DNA from: Alphaproteobacteria bacterium
Lineage (GTDB): Bacteria; Pseudomonadota; Alphaproteobacteria; ATCC43930; CGMCC-115725
DNA: 9,594 bases
NCBI GenBank assembly: GCA_005888515.1
Contig: VAZR01000183.1
Location: 1 to 9,594 of the forward strand
Direction of reading: 5' to 3'
Of the stretch, positions 1 through 6,690 are shown piece after piece; the stretch's first letter is position 1, and each line of letters begins with the position of its first letter. The notes below the pieces were generated by a model that saw only the letters and a program-made list of their open reading frames with translations, made no database searches and had not been told where the DNA came from. The position numbers and the translations under genes were made by a program.

Positions 1-101
1 GTGTCGTGCGCTGGGTCGCGATGCTGCCGGCCGAGGGCGCCGATGCGATATTGCCCCGGCTCGACCGCTGGGCCGCGATCATGCGCCAGGTCAACTCCTG
101 A
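1..101 (+). CDS. C-terminal end of an unidentified upstream gene (partial)
   Basis: The frame beginning at base 3 is open for 32 codons and stops at the TGA at 99-101. It ends in a plausible amphipathic helix (AILPRLDRWAAIMRQVNS). The stop lies 16 bases before the ATG of the lactonase gene, and a strong Shine-Dalgarno sequence sits between them. This is the spacing expected of consecutive genes in one operon, which supports this frame over the competing frame 1. Too little of the protein is present to name a family, so no function is proposed. Confidence 0.55.
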   Translation, partial: VVRWVAMLPAEGADAILPRLDRWAAIMRQVNS

Positions 102-117
102 GCGGGGAGGGACCTCA

Positions 118-1035
118 ATGCCCGATATAAAGATTCTGGCAAAGGATCTCGGCTTCCCGGAAGGGCCGGTATGGATGTCCGACGGCTCGGTGATCCTCGG
201 CGAGATTTCCGGCAAGAAGGTCACGCGGGTCGCGCCCGACGGCAGCAAGACCGAGATCGGCAAGGCCGGCGGCGGCCCGAATGGCGTCGCGACCGGACCG
301 GACGGCGCGCTTTACGTCTGCAACAACGGCGGCGCCGTTTACGAGACGACGCCGAGTTTTTTATCGACCGGGCCGGCGCCGGATTACAGGGGCGGCTCTA
401 TCCAGCGCATCGATCCCAAAACCGGCGAAACGCGTACCCTCTACACGGAGTGCAACGGCCATAAACTGTCGGCGCCGAACGATCTCGTGTTCGATAAGCA
501 GGGCGGCTTCTATTTCACGGATCTCGGCAAGAGGTACAAACACCACCGTGACAATGGCGGGCTTTATTACGCGTTGCCGGATGGGTCGAGCGTCACCGAA
601 CTGGTCTACCCGATCGTGACGCCAAACGGCGTCGGCCTCTCGCCGGATGAAAAGACGGTCTATGTCGCGGATACCGAAACCTCACGGATCTACGCCTGGA
701 ACATCGTCTCGCCGGGCAAGGTGAAGCACGAGCCGTTCCCGGCGCCCTATGGTGGCCGCTGCGTTTGCGGACTGCCCGGGTTCCAGCGCTTCGACAGCCT
801 CGCGCTCGAGGCCAACGGCAATATCTGTGTGGCGACGCTGGTCACCGGATACATCACGGTGATCTCGCCAAGCGGACAGGTCGTGCGTCAGGTCAAGATG
901 CCCGACGTCTATCCGACCAACATCTGCTTTGGCGGCCCCGATCTGCGCACCGCTTACATCACGTTGTCGGCGTCGGGCCAACTAGCGGCGATGGACTGGC
1001 CGGAACCGGGTCTGCGCCTCAATTTCATGGCGTAG
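118..1035 (+). CDS. SMP-30/gluconolactonase/LRE family protein (probable lactonase)
   Basis: The product is 305 aa, the usual size for a six-bladed beta-propeller of the SMP-30/gluconolactonase family. These enzymes use a divalent metal to hydrolyse sugar or other lactones. Expected metal and substrate ligands can be assigned by motif: E15 in FPEGPVW, N121 in SAPNDLVFD, N170 in TPNGVGLSPD and D226 in FDSLALEANG. Propeller-type repeats (PDGALYV, DKQGGFYFTD, DEKTVYVADT, NGNICVAT) run along the chain. There is no signal peptide, so it is probably cytoplasmic. The frame stays open upstream to base 1, but the ATG at 118 is chosen because GGGAGG sits 7 bases before it and the family normally starts a few residues before the EGP motif. 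It is the first complete gene of the plus-strand run. The substrate cannot be told from sequence; gluconolactonase is only one family member. Confidence 0.9.
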   Translation: MPDIKILAKDLGFPEGPVWMSDGSVILGEISGKKVTRVAPDGSKTEIGKAGGGPNGVATGPDGALYVCNNGGAVYETTPSFLSTGPAPDYRGGSIQRIDPKTGETRTLYTECNGHKLSAPNDLVFDKQGGFYFTDLGKRYKHHRDNGGLYYALPDGSSVTELVYPIVTPNGVGLSPDEKTVYVADTETSRIYAWNIVSPGKVKHEPFPAPYGGRCVCGLPGFQRFDSLALEANGNICVATLVTGYITVISPSGQVVRQVKMPDVYPTNICFGGPDLRTAYITLSASGQLAAMDWPEPGLRLNFMA

Positions 1036-1053
1036 GGTTGCGAGCCGCGCGGA

Positions 1054-1590
1054 ATGCAAATCCCGAGCGAAGGCGTAAGGTTGCGCGTCCATATCGGTGA
1101 AAACGATACCTTCGAGGGCCGGCCGCTCGTCGACGCGATCATCGCCGGTGCCCGCGAATTCGGCCTGGCCGGCGCGACGGTGCGGCGCGGCATTTCGGGA
1201 TTTGGCGATTCGAGCCAGATTCATCAGGTCGAGCTGGTGCTGTCGCATGATCTACCGGTGGTTATCGATATTACTGACGAGCCGGACAAGATCGACGCGT
1301 TTCTGCCGATTGTGCAGCAGATGATTGGCACCGGCCTCGTCACCCGCGATACCGTCACGGTGCTGTCAGCTACATCGCGCAGAAGCTGGAAGATGTGGGG
1401 CTGTCGGTGCGCTGGGGAACAACGGTCGGCGACGACCGCGACACCTTGCTTGCCGCGTTCCTGCATGCCGGCGAGCGGGCCGACGCGGTCATCGTCAATG
1501 GCGGGCTCGGGCCGACCGTCGACGATCTGTCGCAGGAAGTCGCGGCGCGCGCCGCCGGGGTCGATCTCGTGCTCAGCGGAGAATGGCTGA
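1054..1590 (+). CDS. DUF190 domain protein, 3' end disrupted
   Basis: Residues 1-104 (1054 to about 1365) form a DUF190 domain. Its hallmarks are LRVHIGENDTFEGRPL at 10-25, GLAGATVRRGISGFG at 37-51, a central HDLPVVIDITD segment and the final GLVTRDTVTVL strand. DUF190 proteins are small (about 105-115 aa) and have a PII-like ferredoxin fold; their function is unknown. The literal open frame runs on to 1590, but its last ~74 residues are arginine/serine-rich nonsense read out of frame across the cinA coding region, so the true protein has lost its own end at about 1365. The ATG at 1054 is 18 bases after the lactonase stop and has only a weak ribosome binding site (CGCGGA). The domain itself looks intact and may still fold with a junk tail. 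The call is firm for the domain and uncertain for the gene end. Confidence 0.8.
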   Translation: MQIPSEGVRLRVHIGENDTFEGRPLVDAIIAGAREFGLAGATVRRGISGFGDSSQIHQVELVLSHDLPVVIDITDEPDKIDAFLPIVQQMIGTGLVTRDTVTVLSATSRRSWKMWGCRCAGEQRSATTATPCLPRSCMPASGPTRSSSMAGSGRPSTICRRKSRRAPPGSISCSAENG

Positions 1591-2567
1591 CCACAATGGA
1601 GGCATTCTTCCAGCGCCGTAGCCGGGTCATGTCGCCGAATAATCGCAAGCAGGCGATGCTGCCGGAGACCGCCGAGATCCTCGACAACCCGATCGGCACC
1701 GCCTGCGGCTTTGCAATGGATATCGGCAAGGCCCGATTTTTCTTCACCCCCGGTGTGCCGCGCGAACTCAGGCGCATGCTCGAGGAGCAGATCATCCCGC
1801 GGCTTTTGGCGCGCAGCGGCACACAGACCGCGATCCGGCTGAAGCGATTCCATTCCTACGGACTCGGCGAGTCGCATGTCGACGCGCTGCTGCAAGGCGT
1901 GGAAGAGCTGGTGCCGGATGGCAGCGCCAAGCTCGGCTTCCGCGCGCATTATCCGCAGATTGAGACCAAGGTGACGGTGCGCGGCGCCGACGAGACGGAT
2001 ATTGACGCGAAGCTCGCGCCCGTCGTCACCGAGGTTCGCAAGCGGCTCGGCAATTTCATCCTCGCCGAGGATGACGACACGCTCGAGAGCGTGATCCTGA
2101 AATCGCTGAAGAAGCAGCAGCAGGGTTCGCTGACCGTGGTCGAAACCTTCACTAGCGGCCAGATCGCCGCGCGAATCGCGCCGTTGCCCGGCGCCGAGGC
2201 CGTGTTTCGCCGCGGTGTCGTCGCGCGCAACGTCGGCGAGTTGTGGGACGCGCTCGCGCTGACCGTACCGTGTGAGATCACCCGCGAAGCTGCCGAGGCA
2301 GTGGCCAGTGCGGCGCGCCGACAAAGCGGCGCGAGTCACGCGCTCGCGGTATTGATCGATCTCGACGATGGGCCGGACCGGATCGATTTCGGCGGCTCGA
2401 TCTGCTTGGCGATCGCGACCGAGAATGATGTCGCTTCGCGCCGGTCGCGGATTCTCGGCGGCCGCGAATGGGTCAGGCTCGGCGCGGTCGAATTGGGTCT
2501 CGACTGCCTGCGCCGCTATCTCTACGGCCTGCCGGTCACCGAGCGCATCGATTTCGAGAGGACCTGA
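1395..2567 (+). CDS. YfaY-type CinA protein (molybdopterin-binding fold + degenerate PncC domain), 5'-truncated
   Basis: CinA proteins join an N-terminal MoCF/COG1058 domain (ADP-ribose pyrophosphatase in studied members) to a C-terminal NMN deamidase (PncC). Counted from the GTG at 1395 (390 aa), the first domain shows GGLGPTVDD at 36-44, NNRKQAMLP at 82-90 and TPGVPRE at 118-124. Homology extends upstream of that GTG, to SYIAQKLED at 1368-1394, but the expected first ~20 residues with the GDELL-like motif are absent. The frame is closed by a TGA at 1275, and no start codon with a good ribosome binding site precedes the homology. In the C-terminal domain the catalytic ESCTGG is ETFTSG (250-255), and the Tyr and Lys of the YSNEAK segment are R278 and L283. 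Deamidase activity is therefore unlikely. From memory, E. coli YfaY has the same architecture and degenerate tail, so that part is probably ancestral. The stop abuts the next gene's GTG. The gene is probably non-functional if the junction is real. Confidence 0.8.
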   Translation: MGLSVRWGTTVGDDRDTLLAAFLHAGERADAVIVNGGLGPTVDDLSQEVAARAAGVDLVLSGEWLTTMEAFFQRRSRVMSPNNRKQAMLPETAEILDNPIGTACGFAMDIGKARFFFTPGVPRELRRMLEEQIIPRLLARSGTQTAIRLKRFHSYGLGESHVDALLQGVEELVPDGSAKLGFRAHYPQIETKVTVRGADETDIDAKLAPVVTEVRKRLGNFILAEDDDTLESVILKSLKKQQQGSLTVVETFTSGQIAARIAPLPGAEAVFRRGVVARNVGELWDALALTVPCEITREAAEAVASAARRQSGASHALAVLIDLDDGPDRIDFGGSICLAIATENDVASRRSRILGGREWVRLGAVELGLDCLRRYLYGLPVTERIDFERT

Positions 2568-3308
2568 GTGACGCGAACTCGGAGCAGCGGCGGGCGGGAT
2601 CTCATCCTCGTCCACAGCTCGGATTTGCACGTCGACGACGACCGCATCGCCGCGCAGCACAATGGGGACGGCACAGCGGGATTGCGCGCCGTGTTGGCGA
2701 CCGCGCGCGCGTTCGGCGCTGACGTCGTGCTGCTCGCCGGCGACACCTTCGATAATCACATGATCACCGCGGCGACGATCGAGCGCGCCGGCGAGGTGCT
2801 GGCCGAGGCCGGGTTGCCGGTCGTGATCCTGCCTGGCAACCACGATCCGGTACGGGCGGATTCGGTGTATGCCCGCGGCGGGTTCGCCGCGATCCCGAAC
2901 CTGTGCATCCTCGGTATGACACATGACAGGGCTGTGCAATTTGCCGAGCACGAGTTGGAGATCTGGGGCAACGCGCATCGCGACTATCACGACATGGTGC
3001 CGTTGCGCGACCCACCGCAGCGCGCGGCGCGTTGGCATGTCGCGATGGGTCACGGGCATTACGAGCCGCCCGAGACCTGGCATAATCCGCTGCGCCCCTC
3101 CTGGCTGATTAGTGACGCGATGATCGCCGCGACCGGCGCCGATTACGTCGCGCTCGGCCATTGGGACCGCGCCGCGCAGGTCGGCAGCGGTGCGATACCG
3201 GCCTATTACTCGGGGTCGCCGGAATACGTCCACACGGTCAACCTCGTGCGGCTGACCGCTGCGGGCGAGGTCGTTGTGAGCCGTGAGAAGCTGGTGACCA
3301 ACACCTAA
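2568..3308 (+). CDS. Metallophosphoesterase (calcineurin-like, SbcD/Mre11-related)
   Basis: This 246 aa protein carries the ordered motifs of a binuclear-metal phosphoesterase: SDLH at 18-21, GDTFD at 58-62, GNHD at 90-93, GHGH at 161-164 and GHWD at 197-200. The closing segment with YYSGSPEY resembles the YSGSP that follows the last motif in SbcD/Mre11 nucleases. It is much shorter than SbcD (about 400 aa) and no SbcC partner is adjacent, so a nuclease role is not implied. The last motif normally reads GHxH; here the final His is Asp, which may be a subfamily trait. The GTG start directly follows the cinA stop and has GAGAGGA about 5 bases upstream, implying translational coupling. No signal peptide is seen. 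Phosphodiester or phosphomonoester hydrolysis is likely; the substrate is unknown. Confidence 0.85.
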   Translation: MTRTRSSGGRDLILVHSSDLHVDDDRIAAQHNGDGTAGLRAVLATARAFGADVVLLAGDTFDNHMITAATIERAGEVLAEAGLPVVILPGNHDPVRADSVYARGGFAAIPNLCILGMTHDRAVQFAEHELEIWGNAHRDYHDMVPLRDPPQRAARWHVAMGHGHYEPPETWHNPLRPSWLISDAMIAATGADYVALGHWDRAAQVGSGAIPAYYSGSPEYVHTVNLVRLTAAGEVVVSREKLVTNT

Positions 3309-3324
3309 CGCGAAGCGGCAGCTC

Positions 3325-4131
3325 ATGTCGGACATGAACCGCTCATTCTCCGGCTCTATGCCGGAATTCTATGACCGCATTCTGGTCCCGGTAATGTTCG
3401 AGCCGTTTGCGCGGGATCTGGCCGAGCGATTGCGGGGGATGAATTCGGGTCACGTCCTAGAGATTGCCGCCGGCACCGGCGTCGTGACCCGCGCGTTGGC
3501 GCGGGTATTGCCCGCCGAAGTCGCGATCACGGCCACAGATCTGAACCCGGCCATGCTCGATCGGGCAAAATCCCACCCCGATCTGGAAAGGGTCCGATGG
3601 CAAGAGGCGGACGCTCTCGCACTGCCGTTCACGGACGGGCTGTTTGACTACGTTGTCTGCCAGTTCGGCGTGATGTTTTTCCCCGATAAGCAGGCCGGCT
3701 TCCGTGAGGCCCTGCGGGTACTGCGACCAGCCGGGAGATTTCTGTTCAGCGTCTGGGGCAACCGGGAGGGCAGCGTCTTGGAGGTGGCGACGAAAGTTGT
3801 CGGCGAATTTCTTCGTCGCGATCCGGTATCGCTGGTGTCCCCGCCGTACAATGATGTTGTCATGGTCCAGGCCGAACTCTCGACGGCGGGTTTTGCGTCG
3901 ATCACCGCCGAGGATTTGACCAAATCGGCCCATTCGGCTTCGGCCCGCGAAGCGGCCGTGAGCATGTGTCACGGCGGGCTCGTTCGTGCCGCCATCGAGT
4001 CACAGATGCCCGAGCGGCTCGGCGAAATCACCGACGTGGCGGCTGCGGCCATAGCGGCGCGGTTTGGCGACGGACCGATCGAGTCGCCGCTGCACGCGCT
4101 ACTCTTCACCGCGGTACGCCCGGCCGATTAG
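3325..4131 (+). CDS. Class I SAM-dependent methyltransferase (UbiE/COQ5-like)
   Basis: The product is 268 aa. It begins with an FSGSMPEFYDRILVP segment typical of a group of UbiE-like methyltransferases. Motif I follows at LEIAAGTGVV (45-54), then the acidic-loop motif TDLNPAML (71-78), then the EADALALPF motif (94-102) and a DYVVCQFGVMFF strand that usually marks the active-site floor. It transfers a methyl group from S-adenosylmethionine to an unknown small-molecule acceptor. The ATG at 3325 lies 16 bases after the metallophosphoesterase stop. An in-frame ATG at 3334 is a possible alternative, and neither has a strong ribosome binding site. Membership of a true ubiquinone or menaquinone pathway is not supported, because no other genes of such a pathway are nearby. 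Confidence 0.85.
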   Translation: MSDMNRSFSGSMPEFYDRILVPVMFEPFARDLAERLRGMNSGHVLEIAAGTGVVTRALARVLPAEVAITATDLNPAMLDRAKSHPDLERVRWQEADALALPFTDGLFDYVVCQFGVMFFPDKQAGFREALRVLRPAGRFLFSVWGNREGSVLEVATKVVGEFLRRDPVSLVSPPYNDVVMVQAELSTAGFASITAEDLTKSAHSASAREAAVSMCHGGLVRAAIESQMPERLGEITDVAAAAIAARFGDGPIESPLHALLFTAVRPAD

Positions 4132-4151
4132 CGACCAAAGGAGACACGTTG

Positions 4152-5105
4152 ATGCCTCAGACGATTCGCGCTGTCGTCGTTGATCCTGCTGCGCCGGGGA
4201 GGCTGGCATTGAAGCCGGTAGAGTTGCGTGACCCCGACCGCGACGAGGTCAGCGTGCGGGTCGCCGCGATCTCGCTGAACCGCGGTGAGACCCGGCGGGC
4301 GTTGCAGGTTGCCGAACCGGGTTGGCGGCCGGGCTGGGATTTCGCCGGCGTGGTCGAGACCGAAGCGGCCGACGGCAGCAGCCCAAAGTCCGGCACGCGG
4401 GTCGTCGGCATGTTGCCGTCGGGCGCTTGGGCCGAGCGGGTCAATTGCCGGAGCCATGCAGTCGCGGCATTGCCCGACGCCGTCAGCGACGCCGAAGCCG
4501 CGACCCTGCCGGTGGCGGGCCTGACGGCGTTGCATGCGTTGCGGCAGGGCGGTCTGTTGTTGGGCCGCAAGGTATTGGTCGACGGCGCGTCAGGCGGGGT
4601 CGGGCATCTCGCTTGTCAGCTCGCTGCTGCCGCGGGCGCCTTCGTCTGGGGCCATATCAGGCGCGAGGAGCACCGCGCTGCGGTCTCCGAATGGTGCGGC
4701 GAGCGCGTGGTGCTCGGCCGCGATCTCGCCGCCGCCACGCCGTACGGCCCGTTCTGGCTGATCCTCGATTCGCTCGGTGGTCCAGCCTTGAGCGCGGCGC
4801 TCGGCATGCTGCAGGCGAACGGTACCTGCGTCACCTTCGGGGTATCGGAGGCGAGCAGCACGACATTCGAGAGCCGCAATTTCTTCGGCACCGGCGGGAC
4901 GCGGCTTTACGGGCTGACGTTGTTCCACGAGCTGATGAGCGTCGAACGCGCCGGCATCGGGTTGCGGTTGTTGGCGGAGTTGATCGAGGCAAAAAAATTA
5001 CGGCCGCAGATCGCGGTCGAGGCGGCGTGGAACGAGATCGGCACGATCGCCCGCCGCCTGATCGATCGCGAATTCACCGGCAAAGCGGTGCTGCACATAA
5101 CGTAA
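4152..5105 (+). CDS. Zinc-free medium-chain dehydrogenase/reductase (quinone oxidoreductase-like)
   Basis: This 317 aa protein of the medium-chain dehydrogenase/reductase superfamily has an N-terminal GroES-like domain (ISLNRGETR at 40-48, GWDFAGVV at 61-68). A Rossmann fold follows with the nucleotide-binding motif GASGGVG at 145-151. The cysteine-rich structural-zinc loop and the catalytic Cys/His pair of alcohol dehydrogenases are missing. It therefore resembles NAD(P)H:quinone oxidoreductases and enoyl reductases, which reduce activated C=C bonds or quinones. The ATG at 4152 is 20 bases after the methyltransferase stop with AAAGGAGA at 4137-4144. The frame is open upstream inside the methyltransferase gene, but that extension is arginine-rich shadow sequence. 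It is the last gene of the plus-strand run and ends at the inverted repeat 5105-5168. The substrate is unknown. Confidence 0.87.
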   Translation: MPQTIRAVVVDPAAPGRLALKPVELRDPDRDEVSVRVAAISLNRGETRRALQVAEPGWRPGWDFAGVVETEAADGSSPKSGTRVVGMLPSGAWAERVNCRSHAVAALPDAVSDAEAATLPVAGLTALHALRQGGLLLGRKVLVDGASGGVGHLACQLAAAAGAFVWGHIRREEHRAAVSEWCGERVVLGRDLAAATPYGPFWLILDSLGGPALSAALGMLQANGTCVTFGVSEASSTTFESRNFFGTGGTRLYGLTLFHELMSVERAGIGLRLLAELIEAKKLRPQIAVEAAWNEIGTIARRLIDREFTGKAVLHIT

Positions 5106-5168
5106 TTCACCACGACGAGACGAAGTCGCGAACAAGAGAACCATCTCTTCGTGCTCTTCGTGGTGAAT
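5105..5168. repeat. Inverted repeat between convergent genes, possible bidirectional terminator
   Basis: Perfect 11-base arms (ATTCACCACGA at 5105-5115 and its complement at 5158-5168) enclose an imperfect inner part with a further CGAAG/CTTCG pair (5121-5125 with 5147-5151). Both arms resemble diverged copies, in opposite orientation, of a CACCACGAAGAGCACGAAG-like unit. Units of this type are widely interspersed in proteobacterial genomes. The element fills almost the whole gap between the oxidoreductase and monooxygenase gene ends. A terminator role is inferred from that position; there is no clear T-run. Confidence 0.6.
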
Positions 5169-5173
5169 ATTAA

Positions 5174-5479
5174 TTACGCGGCGGGCGAGAGGACGTGGAT
5201 CTCGCGGTTCGCCAGGAGGTCGCGCGTCTTGGCAGCGTAGGCTGCCATGTGCGGCGAAGCGGCATGCGCCTTCAGCGCATCGAGGCTGTCCCATTTCTCG
5301 ATTACGACAAAGGTGTCGGACCCGTATTTGGCGCCGGGACCGCCTTCGGCGTCGGTGGCCGGGCCATATTCGATGCAGCCCTGCTCGGCATGCACCGCCG
5401 GCATGTTGGCGCGGAACGCCGCCAGCACCTCCTCGCGTTTGCCGGGCTTGGCGGTGATGATGGCGATGACGTGGATCAT
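5174..5479 (-). CDS. Putative quinol monooxygenase, ABM domain (YgiN-like)
   Basis: The product is 101 aa, typical for single-domain antibiotic-biosynthesis-monooxygenase (ABM) proteins. These form dimeric ferredoxin-like barrels and oxidise quinols or related aromatics without a cofactor; some act in heme degradation. The features seen are an N-terminal strand with AKPGKREEVLAAF (10-22), a central CIEYGP, and FVVIEKWDSLDALKAHAASPH followed by a C-terminal helix. The start has GGGAG about 9 bases upstream on the minus strand. It lies 146 bases downstream of the MlaC-like gene in the same direction, with a GC-rich palindrome between, so co-transcription is uncertain. The substrate is unknown. 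Confidence 0.85.
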   Translation of the reverse strand: MIHVIAIITAKPGKREEVLAAFRANMPAVHAEQGCIEYGPATDAEGGPGAKYGSDTFVVIEKWDSLDALKAHAASPHMAAYAAKTRDLLANREIHVLSPAA

Positions 5480-5584
5480 GGCTCTCTACTCCCGTGCGTT
5501 CCCGATTGCACCGGCAGGATAGAGGGCCCGCGGATCGAGCGATACCTGAATGACGGGTGAATTCAACGGGAGCATTCTCCCTAT

Positions 5585-5616
5585 CACCCCAACCCTCTCC
5601 CCGACGGGGAGAGGGG
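5585..5616. repeat. GC-rich interspersed palindrome, copy 1
   Basis: The block CACCCCAACCCTC starts a 10-base perfect stem (CCCTCTCCCC at 5593-5602 with its complement at 5606-5615) and a 3-base loop. Palindromes of this CCCCAACCCTC...GAGGG kind are scattered between genes in alphaproteobacterial chromosomes. It lies about 10 bases past the stop of the MlaC-like gene. On the plus strand it is followed by ACGTTTTCTTT, but on the minus strand, the direction of transcription here, there is no T-run, so a terminator role is only possible. A second copy is at 9197-9230. Confidence 0.7.
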
Positions 5617-5625
5617 ACGTTTTCT

Positions 5626-6255
5626 TTAGGACGCGCGGGCCGAGAGGCTGTTGGCCTTGGTGTTCAGCATCGCGATCAGCCCGTCGATGCCGCGGGTCCG
5701 CAGGATCGAGGCGAATTCCGAACGGCGCGTCGCCAATTCGCTGATCGTGCCGTTCAGATAAACGTCGGCGATCTGCCAGGTGCCGCCGTTCTGGCGCATC
5801 AGATAATTGATGTGCACAGGTTCGCCGTTCGACTTGACGATTTGGCTGGTAATGATCGTGCCGCCGGCGGAGGGTTGCTCGCCCGTCACCTGCAGTTTTT
5901 CGCCGGAATAATTGTCGAAGCGCTCGGCGTAGACCGCCGCGACATAACGCTCGAAGGCTTGCGACACCTGTTGGCGTTGCGCTTCGGTCAAGCTCGCCCA
6001 TTCCGGGCCGACCGCGAGGCGGGTCATGAACGGGATGTCGAACGCGCGCCGCACGACCGGCTCGATCCGCGCATAGCGGCCGGCGGCACCAAGCGAGGAA
6101 CCGCTGCGCATGTTCGCGAGCAGCGTGTCGTAGAAGCTGCGCACCGTGTCGCCGCCGGCAGCGTGGGCTTGCGGGGTTGCCGCGATCATGCCGAGACAGA
6201 GCGCTGCGCTGGCCAGCGTCAGTATCCGCTTGGCCGATGTCTTGCCGATGTTCAT
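5626..6255 (-). CDS. MlaC/Ttg2D-family phospholipid-binding periplasmic protein
   Basis: The product is 209 aa with a classical signal peptide: a basic start with K5, K9 and R10, a hydrophobic core at about 11-27, and an AHA-A cleavage site after residue 32. It is exported to the periplasm; no lipobox cysteine is present. The mature part matches the MlaC/Ttg2D (toluene-tolerance) family: VRSFYDTLL near 38-46, a central FDIPFMTRLAVGPEW, then LTEAQRQQVSQAFERYV, and the strands VHINYLMRQNGGTWQIADVYLNG. MlaC carries phospholipids between the outer membrane and an inner-membrane ABC transporter. Family members outside the mla operon are also found with hopanoid genes (HpnM), which is an alternative reading. 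No mlaDEF or hopanoid genes are adjacent. GGGGG about 8 bases upstream supports the start. Confidence 0.85.
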   Translation of the reverse strand: MNIGKTSAKRILTLASAALCLGMIAATPQAHAAGGDTVRSFYDTLLANMRSGSSLGAAGRYARIEPVVRRAFDIPFMTRLAVGPEWASLTEAQRQQVSQAFERYVAAVYAERFDNYSGEKLQVTGEQPSAGGTIITSQIVKSNGEPVHINYLMRQNGGTWQIADVYLNGTISELATRRSEFASILRTRGIDGLIAMLNTKANSLSARAS

Positions 6256-6690
6256 TTCAGACCCCCGTTTGGCTCAATCAATGCGGGCCGCACGATTGCG
6301 CTTAGCTGATCACAGCCAGTGCCGGTTCAAGGCATGGCTGGCACGAAGCGACAATGTTGCGCAGCCCCTTGCGGAGCACGACCCCGGTACCTTCCGCTTC
6401 CCGGTTGAATGGGAACACCCAAAGACCGTGATCGCAGGCGTAAAACAATCCTGCGGCGGTAAATGCGCCCGATTAGTCGATTGGTTGAGTTTCTCCCCGA
6501 TTCTGCAAATAATCGGTAAAGGCGCGCATCAATTTTTGGGCAGAATGCCGCGCGATTTACGGCTCAGCCCGTGTCAATTGCATCGCTTTCGTCGGAGATC
6601 ACACACCAAGCGTTAGGCGCGCAGGGCAGCGAGGCCTTTTCGGCCCGTCGCGAAGGTAATCGCGGCGGCAGAAACCGAATCGATTGCTTT
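6256..6690. other. 435-base gap without a recognised gene
   Basis: This gap lies downstream of lexA and upstream of the MlaC-like gene, so it should hold the latter's promoter. The part from about 6440 to 6540 is visibly richer in A and T than its surroundings. It contains a small hairpin at 6497-6516 (CCGATT/AATCGG, 8-base loop). A second weak hairpin at 6633-6645 (GGCC/GGCC around TTTTC) may serve lexA termination. I find no convincing -35/-10 pair, tRNA or conserved short protein. The plus-strand open frame across it starts inside the mlaC-like gene and has no ribosome binding site. A small RNA cannot be excluded. Confidence 0.5.

Noticed and set aside
2568..3308. Metallophosphoesterase as part of an SbcCD nuclease or a defence system
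   Set aside because: The protein lacks the SbcD C-terminal capping region by length, and there is no SbcC/ATPase, nuclease or sensor partner in the window.
1224..3335. 703-codon open frame on the minus strand
   Set aside because: It runs antisense to the cinA and metallophosphoesterase genes, both with clear motifs. The translation is rich in Arg, His, Asp and Ala without a recognisable domain, as expected from the complement of GC-rich codons.
4322..5173. 283-codon plus-strand frame overlapping the oxidoreductase gene
   Set aside because: The arginine-rich translation has no domain; the overlapping frame carries the full medium-chain dehydrogenase/reductase pattern with a good ribosome binding site.
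5557..6309. 250-codon plus-strand frame antisense to the MlaC-like gene
   Set aside because: It is the complement of a gene with a signal peptide and family motifs, and it starts within the palindromic repeat region without a ribosome binding site.
6146..6616. 156-codon plus-strand frame crossing the 435-base gap
   Set aside because: It begins inside the mlaC-like gene in antisense, has no ribosome binding site and its protein shows no recognisable feature.
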